Part shown: positions 35,727 to 40,970 of the stretch, in pieces
Layout of the letters: each line of letters opens with the position of its first letter
How positions within the stretch are numbered: the first letter of the stretch is position 1
Source of the DNA: Gammaproteobacteria bacterium
GTDB taxonomy: Bacteria; Pseudomonadota; Gammaproteobacteria; Pseudomonadales; Azotimanducaceae
Direction of reading: 5' to 3'
DNA length: 40,970 bases
Assembly (NCBI GenBank): GCA_002689445.1
Contig: NZGC01000059.1
Coordinates: 1 to 40,970, forward strand
Notes under the pieces: generated by a model
Told to the model about the DNA's origin: nothing
Seen by the model: the letters and a program-made list of their open reading frames with translations, nothing else
The model's database searches: none
Made by a program: the position numbers and the translations under genes

Positions 35727-36899
35727 CTACTCCCCCTTGATCAACCGGCCCTGTGCAAACACGAATTCAGGGTTTTCAAGGATACTGAGATCAGCCAGCG
35801 GTGATTGATCAAAGATAAGCAAATCAGCAGACAAGCCTGTCTCTAGACGTCCCGTAACGTGATCAATCGCCAGCGCTTTAGCACAGTCACTGGTCGCGCT
35901 CCTCAGGGTCTGAACAGGCGAAAAATCCGCGATTTGGCGAAACACCGCCAACGCTTTCGGCAAATCTTGGTGATAAACCCGAGGAATACCTGCATCGGTC
36001 GACGCAATAAATTGGCAACCTTTATCTCTCATTGCTCGATAGCGCGCCTGCACAGCGGTCACATAAGAAGGGTTGTTCAAATGCCTTGCCCAACCTGCAT
36101 TAACAGTAGGGGATATCCAGATACCCCGAGCCGCGATCTCTTCAGCAATCTCCGGTTCATAGTGTTTACCCCAACCTTTCGGTCCCACCCAAGAACAATG
36201 CTCGATGGTGGTAACACCAGCCCTCGCTGCATGGGCGATACCATCAACGCCGTGACAGTGCGCAGCAACACAATAGCCACCTTCCCGAGCGGCTCGGACG
36301 ATCTCGGTCATGGTATTTTGATCAAATTGCGCGTCTGCTGGAGAACTGCCGGGAGTGATGTTACCACCAGTAGCCATGACCTTGATGAGGTCAACACCTG
36401 CCTCGGTTTGTCGCTCTATGACTTTTAGGGCGGCGTCTAAGTCCTCCGCTTCTCCGCCCCAAAAATGACAATGACCGCCGGTAGACGTAATCGGTTGACC
36501 AGCGCAGATTAACCGCGGACCGGGAATTTCGCCTGCGGCAATGGCGTCCCTGATCTTTAGCTCTAACCATTGTCCACCGCCGAGATCGCGCGCAGTCGTG
36601 ATACCGGCGTCCACCATTTTGGCTGCCCGGATTTGCATGGCGGCCAGTTGTTCAGATTCAGGTAACTTTCCATGCGCAAAAGGATCACTCTCATCAGGAT
36701 CTAAACACAAATGAATATGAGCATCGATTAATCCAGGGATGACAAAACTTCCCGATAAATCCCTTTCCAGCTCTCCTCGCTGATGGTCGTCCGAGGAAGT
36801 CAGGGTTAACGTCCCCGCTGACGTAATTCTAATGGCGTCATAATCATCGGAATAACCCTCGCCAGTGCCATTCCAAAGCTTTACGTTTCTGAGCAACAT
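35727..36899 (-). CDS. metal-dependent amidohydrolase (imidazolonepropionase/prolidase-like)
   Basis: Amidohydrolase-superfamily enzyme. Numbering from ATG 36899, the metal-binding set is H61/H63 (DAHIHL), a lysine likely carbamylated, K173 (IKVMATGGNI), H214/H216 (AAHCHGVDG), H234 (TIEHCSW) and D302 (STDAGIPR). It has the DLGGG segment of the Xaa-Pro dipeptidase/imidazolonepropionase-like group, but the substrate is unknown. GAGGGG precedes ATG 36899 (390 residues); the frame is open to 36935. No signal peptide is seen, so it should be cytoplasmic. It may be first in a run with the M15 peptidase and the DUF1499 gene. Confidence 0.82.
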   Translation of the reverse strand: MLLRNVKLWNGTGEGYSDDYDAIRITSAGTLTLTSSDDHQRGELERDLSGSFVIPGLIDAHIHLCLDPDESDPFAHGKLPESEQLAAMQIRAAKMVDAGITTARDLGGGQWLELKIRDAIAAGEIPGPRLICAGQPITSTGGHCHFWGGEAEDLDAALKVIERQTEAGVDLIKVMATGGNITPGSSPADAQFDQNTMTEIVRAAREGGYCVAAHCHGVDGIAHAARAGVTTIEHCSWVGPKGWGKHYEPEIAEEIAARGIWISPTVNAGWARHLNNPSYVTAVQARYRAMRDKGCQFIASTDAGIPRVYHQDLPKALAVFRQIADFSPVQTLRSATSDCAKALAIDHVTGRLETGLSADLLIFDQSPLADLSILENPEFVFAQGRLIKGE

Positions 36900-37017
36900 G
36901 ATTTTACCCCTCGGATCTTGTACTACCCAGATCATAGCAGAACCGCTTCGCGCTAGACCGTAAGTGCAAAGCTATCCGGTCCTATTGACCCGGCTGCTCC
37001 CTGAGGCGTGACATCAT

Positions 37018-37062
37018 GGCCTTTGTTGAGGCCTTGCATTCAACCTGCGGATCAGACGCAGG
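37018..37062 (-). other. two hairpins just after coaX
   Basis: Two inverted repeats lie 7-51 bases beyond the coaX stop. One has CCTGCG/CGCAGG arms (37044-37049, 37057-37062) and a 7-base loop. The other has GGCCT/AGGCC arms (37018-37022, 37029-37033) and a 6-base loop. No T-run follows on the minus strand, so this is not a canonical intrinsic terminator. It could stabilise the 3' end of the panBC-coaX mRNA or help Rho-dependent ending. Confidence 0.35.
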
Positions 37063-37068
37063 GCTTCA

Positions 37069-37839
37069 TCATCGGTTCAGCCTGAGCACCTCCAATAATC
37101 CCTCTAAGATCAGGTCACCGACAACATGGTCAAAAATTTTCTCCCGATCAAACAGATGCACGAATCCTCCAGTACCAATGATCAGGGGCTCTTCATGATC
37201 GAAAGCCTCAGCAGATATTTGGGCCACCAACTCTTTGATCATGCCGACATTTGACCAATACAATCCTGACTGAATACTCTCGATGGTTGTCGTACCGATT
37301 GCCGTCTTTACCGGCTTAATCTCGACCGATGGAAGTTGAGCAGTCCGCATCTCGAGCGCCTCCATCGATAAGCGCACCCCCGGCAAAATATTACCGCCCA
37401 AAAAAGTACGGTCTTTCCTAACCGCACATACCGTCGTCGCTGTTCCAAAATCTGCCACAATCAAATGCCTTCCTGGGAATAATTTCAGCGCGCCAACGGC
37501 ATCGGCAATTCGATCCGAACCCACTTCTTTTGGATCACGATAAGCAATTTTCAACCCTGTTTTCACCCCCGGGCGTAGCACCAGCGGCTCGATATCGAAG
37601 TATTTTTGCGCGCAGGCTCTTAGCGAGTAGAGTAGGTCGGGCACTACGCAACAGATCACCAGCTCGGTGATCTGTCTCGGGTCAACATCGTTTTCTCGCA
37701 ACACCGTTCTGAAAAATACCCCCAATTCGTCGGAGCTACTTCGCAGCTCTGAGGTGCGCCGAAATTGGGCAACCAATTTTTCGCCTTGGAATACCCCACC
37801 ATAAACCTGCGTATTACCGACATCCAAACACAAAATCAT
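37069..37839 (-). CDS. coaX: type III pantothenate kinase
   Basis: Phosphorylates pantothenate, the first committed step of CoA synthesis. This type is not inhibited by CoA and uses potassium or ammonium. Motifs are the phosphate loop LDVGNTQVYGG at the N-terminus, GSDRIADAVGA, ADFGTATTVCAV, and the last block IGTGGFVHLF. Length is 256 residues. It overlaps panC by 4 bases. In many gammaproteobacteria coaX is beside birA; here it is in the pan operon. Confidence 0.95.
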   Translation of the reverse strand: MILCLDVGNTQVYGGVFQGEKLVAQFRRTSELRSSSDELGVFFRTVLRENDVDPRQITELVICCVVPDLLYSLRACAQKYFDIEPLVLRPGVKTGLKIAYRDPKEVGSDRIADAVGALKLFPGRHLIVADFGTATTVCAVRKDRTFLGGNILPGVRLSMEALEMRTAQLPSVEIKPVKTAIGTTTIESIQSGLYWSNVGMIKELVAQISAEAFDHEEPLIIGTGGFVHLFDREKIFDHVVGDLILEGLLEVLRLNR

Positions 37840-38606
37840 GCGCTTATCCTTACATTATCAATCAAGCGTATCGCTTGATTACCACTACCGAGTTGGACCG
37901 CACCAAATCGGCGGCCATCTTTTGTTACAACATAGTCAACGATAAAACCAAGCTTGACTAACTCTGCTGTAACCCAAGCATCCGAGTCAGCACTTTGCAG
38001 AAGACGATAGAGCCCCGCCGCTCGTTGCCTTTGCTCGGGATTTAGCCTTTGGTTACGCGAGCTCATTGCAAGACCGTCAGGCTCGCGCTGGGTAGGCACA
38101 CCGATGACATCTATCTCCAGGAAAAATGCTTCAACCAGACCTTTGATTAACTGATACTGCTGATAATCTTTTTCACCCAGATATAACCGGGTAGGTCGAA
38201 CCAAATTAAGCAATTTGAGCACCACGGTTAAAACGCCCTTGAAGTGACCGGGGCGGTCCGCGCCGCACAAGGCTTGGCTGAAAGGGGCTTCATCAACCGT
38301 ATACTGCCCGCCGTCACCATACATTTGTGCTTCTGTGGGTAAAAATAGCGCGTGCACACCCGCCGCCTCTAACGCAGTGACATCGCTTTCTTCAGTCCGT
38401 GGATAATTTCCCAAATCAGCGGCTTGATCAAATTGCAGAGGGTTAACAAAGATCGAAACCACCACCTCATCATTTTCCTGACGGGCGCGTTCCACCAAGG
38501 TCAGATGCCCTCGGTGCAAAGCCCCCATCGTAGGGACAAACCCGACGCTCGCGCTGCTCTTAGCTTGATAGGTGCGCAGTTCACTAGGCGACCTTAGGAT
38601 TTTCAC
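37836..38606 (-). CDS. panC: pantothenate synthetase (pantoate-beta-alanine ligase)
   Basis: ATP-dependent ligation of pantoate and beta-alanine. The nucleotidyltransferase HIGH motif is in PTMGALHRGHL. FVNPLQF binds pantoate, and GEKDYQQYQLIK and SSRNQRLNPEQR are the other conserved parts. At 256 residues it is shorter than E. coli (283), by a trimmed C-terminal domain. It overlaps panB and coaX by 4 bases each, giving a coupled panB-panC-coaX operon. Confidence 0.95.
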   Translation of the reverse strand: MKILRSPSELRTYQAKSSASVGFVPTMGALHRGHLTLVERARQENDEVVVSIFVNPLQFDQAADLGNYPRTEESDVTALEAAGVHALFLPTEAQMYGDGGQYTVDEAPFSQALCGADRPGHFKGVLTVVLKLLNLVRPTRLYLGEKDYQQYQLIKGLVEAFFLEIDVIGVPTQREPDGLAMSSRNQRLNPEQRQRAAGLYRLLQSADSDAWVTAELVKLGFIVDYVVTKDGRRFGAVQLGSGNQAIRLIDNVRISA

Positions 38607-39394
38607 GCGTAGCTTTCACAACGTGCGGGAAAGGCAGCATCAACCACATCCCGATGAAAGTCATTCAAAGCAACAACCACCTCCTCTGAGAGATTGGCAT
38701 ACTTCCTAAGAAACTTCGGCGCAAAGGCACCATTGGCACCCAATAAGTCCTGTAGCACCAATACCTGACCATCAACGGCAACCCCTGCGCCGATGCCAAT
38801 AACCGCACAATCTAATTCTGCCGAGATTCGGGCAGCGACCTTTGCGGGAACGCATTCTAAGACCAAGGCACTGACCCCAGCATCTTCTAACCGCTTCGCA
38901 TTTTGGATCATTTCATCCGCCGCTCTATGCGTTTTCGCTTGAACCTTATGACCCCCTAATTGCAAGACCGATTGAGGTGTTAAGCCGAGATGGCCCACCA
39001 CAGGCAAACCCGCTTCGCACAAATGTGCAATGAGCGAACATTGATGGGTCGCACCTTCAATTTTTACCGCGTGAGCTCCCGCTTGAATCAAACGGGTCGC
39101 AGCCGCGACACCGCCCGACAGGTCAGTGCTGGCCGTCATAAACGGCATATCAGCAACAATTAATTTATCGCCAGCGCCGCGGGCAACCGCTGCCACGTGC
39201 GGCAACATAAGCTCTAGGGTGGCATGCACAGTGGATGGAAATCCATGCATCACCACCGCCAGCGAATCACCGACCAAGATACTGTCGATATCAGAGGCGG
39301 CAATTAATTGCGCCGACCAATAGTCGTAGCAGGTCACCATTGAGAATTTTTGCTGATTTCGCTTGAACGCGTTAAAGCGTGTTACTGATTGCAC
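38603..39394 (-). CDS. panB: 3-methyl-2-oxobutanoate hydroxymethyltransferase
   Basis: First step of pantothenate synthesis, adding a hydroxymethyl group from methylene-THF to ketoisovalerate. Family blocks are SILVGDSLAVVMHGF, VADMPFMT, VKIEGA, GHLGLTPQS and LECVPAKVA with the active-site glutamate, then GIGAG. I choose GTG 39394 (263 residues, E. coli 264) because GGAGG stands six bases upstream. The frame is open to 39427. It is first in the operon; folK and pcnB, its usual upstream neighbours, are not seen. Confidence 0.94.
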   Translation of the reverse strand: MQSVTRFNAFKRNQQKFSMVTCYDYWSAQLIAASDIDSILVGDSLAVVMHGFPSTVHATLELMLPHVAAVARGAGDKLIVADMPFMTASTDLSGGVAAATRLIQAGAHAVKIEGATHQCSLIAHLCEAGLPVVGHLGLTPQSVLQLGGHKVQAKTHRAADEMIQNAKRLEDAGVSALVLECVPAKVAARISAELDCAVIGIGAGVAVDGQVLVLQDLLGANGAFAPKFLRKYANLSEEVVVALNDFHRDVVDAAFPARCESYA

Positions 39395-39423
39395 GGCTAT
39401 CCTCCAAACATAGGTAGAATGCG

Positions 39424-39476
39424 CCAATCGGAGGTATTGAGGAGTTCTGACATCTCTCGGGTACCTGTCCGATTGG
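39424..39476 (-). promoter_or_regulatory. long stem-loop in the panB 5' leader
   Basis: A perfect 9-bp inverted repeat (CCAATCGGA 39424-39432, TCCGATTGG 39468-39476) is extended by a second pair, GGTA (39433-39436)/TACC (39462-39465), after a 2-base bulge. Further GAG/CTC pairing is possible in the loop. It starts about 30 bases upstream of the panB GTG, so if transcribed it would be a leader stem-loop of panB-panC-coaX. No T-run follows either arm, which argues against a simple terminator. Confidence 0.5.
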
Positions 39477-39743
39477 GATCAAGTCCTGTAGTCCTATTTC
39501 GTTATAAGTTGCTCTGTAATACTCTTTGTTACTTTTTATTACTATTGTCACTTTCTGTTGCCGGGTCTTGACTCGGCGATGGCTGACGCCTGCCCTAGTT
39601 GCCCGTGATCGATCATCAGCGGCATTTTTATCACGCCCCCTCCAACCTTTCGAATGCCCGTCCTTTCAGCTCGAGCTTCGACAGCGACTCTATTGAATTT
39701 GGCTTAAATCGTCAAACCAATCGCGTTCGTTTTTTAAATTCTG

Positions 39744-39749
39744 TAGAAT
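39744..39749 (+). promoter_or_regulatory. -10 element of the tRNA gene
   Basis: TAGAAT ends nine bases before the tRNA begins, the usual short spacing for a tRNA transcript leader. A matching -35 was not found at 16-18 bases, so only the -10 is proposed. Confidence 0.35.
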
Positions 39750-39758
39750 CTCGAACGC

Positions 39759-39835
39759 GGGCCTATAGCTCAGTTGGTTAGAGCAGTGGACTCATAATCC
39801 ATTGGTCGAAGGTTCGAGTCCTTCTGGGCCCACCA
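39759..39835 (+). tRNA. tRNA with anticodon CAU, probably tRNA-Ile2
   Basis: A complete 77-base cloverleaf. The acceptor arms GGGCCTA and TGGGCCC pair (one G-T), and the D-arm is GCTC...GAGC. The anticodon stem GTGGA/TCCAT encloses loop CTCATAA, with CAT at 39793-39795. The T-arm is GAAGG TTCGAGT CCTTC, and CCA is encoded. CAU could mean elongator Met, initiator or Ile2. C1-type initiator features are absent. C4-G69 and C5-G68, which TilS is reported to favour, point to Ile2 (lysidine-modified, reading AUA) rather than Met. The integrase lies 82 bases downstream. Confidence 0.95.
39806..39835 (+). other. candidate attachment site (3' end of the tRNA)
   Basis: The T-arm and acceptor 3' strand of the tRNA are the typical integration target for tyrosine recombinases, and a recombinase gene follows immediately. 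The second copy would lie to the right of the window, so no direct repeat can be shown here. The call rests only on position. Confidence 0.35.
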
Positions 39836-39917
39836 ACTCCGACTGTTAAAACCGTTTACTGCTCTGAAAAGTCTAGGAATTTTCCGAAACTGACTAATTG
39901 GGGTAAACAAAAGGTTC

Positions 39918-40970
39918 TCACTGCTTACCTATCGCTATTCTCTCCATCCAACGATGCAACAAATCTAGCGGGTAGCCGTCTCCATAGCTCTGTCCTACGC
40001 TTCTGAGGCTCCAACCACCCAACTGATCTATCATGTCCACTGGGGCTTCCGCGGCTCTCAACCTGTCCCTGAAACCGTGCCTTAAACCATGGATTACAGC
40101 ATCAGAACCTACTATTGTTTTGATCCATTTGTTGATCGCTGCACTGGCAGAATTGCTATTACAGTTTGTCTCGTTACAGTAACGCGGGAAACAAAATCTA
40201 CTGCTCGTATTCTCTTTGATTCGCTTCGCAGCCCAGAGCGAAGACCCAACTAACGGAATGATCCTCTCGCTCGCATCGGTCTTAAGCCTACGGTGAGGAT
40301 GTTTTGTTAAATTGATGTGCGGTTGATCTGCACTTAACACGATGTCGTCAACCAGCAAGCCAACAGCTTCTGACAGTCTCAATCCAGAGTCACTGATCAG
40401 TGCAACCAACCAACGTATATCGTCATCTATCGCAACACACTCGCGCTGCAGTACTTGCAACTTTTTATCTTTAATTGGATATCTCTTTTTGTTGTTTTCC
40501 GTAGGGAGATAAACGCCTGAAAAAGGGTTTTTACAATCCAATCCCTGTTCCTTAATACAGAAGTTGATGACCGCTTTTACAACACCAAAGATCCTTGCCA
40601 ACGAAGTGTTACTCAGGTTTCTGTCGATCAACCATTGTCTAAAGGTCGCAGCGTCAGCGGTGGAATAGCAGTCCAAAGGACGTGAACCTAGACAGGAAAC
40701 TACATATGAAATGTTTCTTTTTGCGTGACTGAAGAACAACTTGCCTTTGGCTTGTCCTTTCACAGCTAGATAAACCTCTAGGGCATCTTCAATAGTCGGT
40801 AGTTTTGAATCTAACTGCTCACGCGGAATAACCAACAGATGAGCTGCAGGAACATCAGCCCGCTGCAAACGCAGCCCAAGCCAGTAATCCTCTAACCTTG
40901 CTGAAAGCGATCGCGAGGCTGTCTTAGCGTGGCTATGTGACTTAGTACGGAGTGATTTAACGATTCTAGG
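39918..40970 (-). CDS. tyrosine recombinase/integrase, 5' end outside the window
   Basis: Phage- or island-type site-specific recombinase. Catalytic residues: first Arg in SGLRLSEAVGL, Lys in HRRLKTDASE, the H-x-x-R pair in IHGLRHGFRDR, and the tyrosine in the SYGDGYPL block after GGWSLRSVGQ. Trp replaces the usual second His, as in the YGxGY integrase subgroup. The N-terminal SAM-like region is present. The frame stays open to 40970: upstream of TTG 40868, codons such as LEDYWLGLRLQR continue without a stop, so the true start is beyond the edge. It reads towards the tRNA. Confidence 0.88.
   Translation of the reverse strand, partial: PRIVKSLRTKSHSHAKTASRSLSARLEDYWLGLRLQRADVPAAHLLVIPREQLDSKLPTIEDALEVYLAVKGQAKGKLFFSHAKRNISYVVSCLGSRPLDCYSTADAATFRQWLIDRNLSNTSLARIFGVVKAVINFCIKEQGLDCKNPFSGVYLPTENNKKRYPIKDKKLQVLQRECVAIDDDIRWLVALISDSGLRLSEAVGLLVDDIVLSADQPHINLTKHPHRRLKTDASERIIPLVGSSLWAAKRIKENTSSRFCFPRYCNETNCNSNSASAAINKWIKTIVGSDAVIHGLRHGFRDRLRAAEAPVDMIDQLGGWSLRSVGQSYGDGYPLDLLHRWMERIAIGKQ

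Larger units (their letters stand above)
39395..39758. other. panB/tRNA intergenic region
   Basis: No gene is seen in this 364-base gap. From panB outward it holds a ribosome site, then a strong inverted repeat (39424-39476, listed separately). A pyrimidine-rich stretch follows (about 39500-39560) with several TTACT/TCACTTT-like repeats on the plus strand. A hairpin with CCGGGT/ACTCGG arms lies near 39561-39576. Just before the tRNA, TAGAAT (39744-39749) is a likely -10. Short open frames here are not supported. Confidence 0.55.

Noticed and set aside
35859-36428. 189-codon plus-strand frame
   Set aside because: It lies wholly antisense within the amidohydrolase gene, which has clear catalytic motifs, so it is a shadow frame.

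Overview
This window looks like a core chromosomal segment of a Gram-negative gammaproteobacterium, probably a compact free-living (marine-type) lineage of roughly 50 % GC. The evidence is the gene content and order: lpoA-yraN-dolP, petABC with sspAB, rplM-rpsI, zapE, hisGD-murA-ibaG, lptCAB-rpoN-hpf-ptsN-rapZ-npr, yhdP-rng-maf-mreDCB and gatCAB. From established knowledge, this order is a condensed version of one long block in Pseudomonas-like chromosomes. Several genes usually found inside that block are absent here: diaA, hisC, the mla operon, kdsD/kdsC, and tldD/pmbA. I cannot name the species.

Layout. Positions 1-346 hold no gene but contain a short repeat array. 347-3235 (+) carries the PBP1a activator lipoprotein LpoA, YraN and the dual-BON lipoprotein DolP. 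3232-7032 (-) carries the cytochrome bc1 operon petA-petB-petC followed by sspA-sspB. 7175-8216 (-) is the rplM-rpsI ribosomal operon with a promoter, structured leader and intrinsic terminator. 8265-12815 (-) is ibaG-murA-hisG-hisD-zapE, tightly packed. 12981-20899 (+) is the LPS-transport genes lptC-lptA-lptB, then rpoN-hpf-ptsN-rapZ-npr (nitrogen-PTS regulation), then mgtE and darP, with the last four genes overlapping one another. 20847-30222 (-) is mreB-mreC-mreD-maf-rng-yhdP-nitrilase (cell shape, septum/envelope, RNA processing). 30542-33737 (+) is gatC-gatA-gatB (transamidation of mischarged Glu-tRNAGln/Asp-tRNAAsn).

33864-36899 (-) is a more accessory cluster: an amidohydrolase, a Tat-signal M15/VanY-type peptidase with a large unassigned N-terminal region, and a DUF1499 membrane protein. 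37069-39394 (-) is a complete-looking pantothenate/CoA operon, panB-panC-coaX, joined by 4-bp overlaps and preceded by a strong candidate RNA stem-loop. At 39759-39835 lies a tRNA with anticodon CAU (most likely Ile2). Immediately beyond it is a tyrosine recombinase that is still open at the right edge of the window, so the window probably ends just inside an integrated element.

Most of the window is housekeeping. The parts that deserve a second look are the tRNA/integrase junction, the panB leader hairpin, the peptidase-amidohydrolase-DUF1499 cluster, an RNase G without its zinc-link cysteines, the repeat array at the left edge, and the collapsed ibaG/lptC junction. I saw no CRISPR array, insertion sequence, rRNA or clear novel defence system. 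Any new system would more likely lie to the right, past the integrase.
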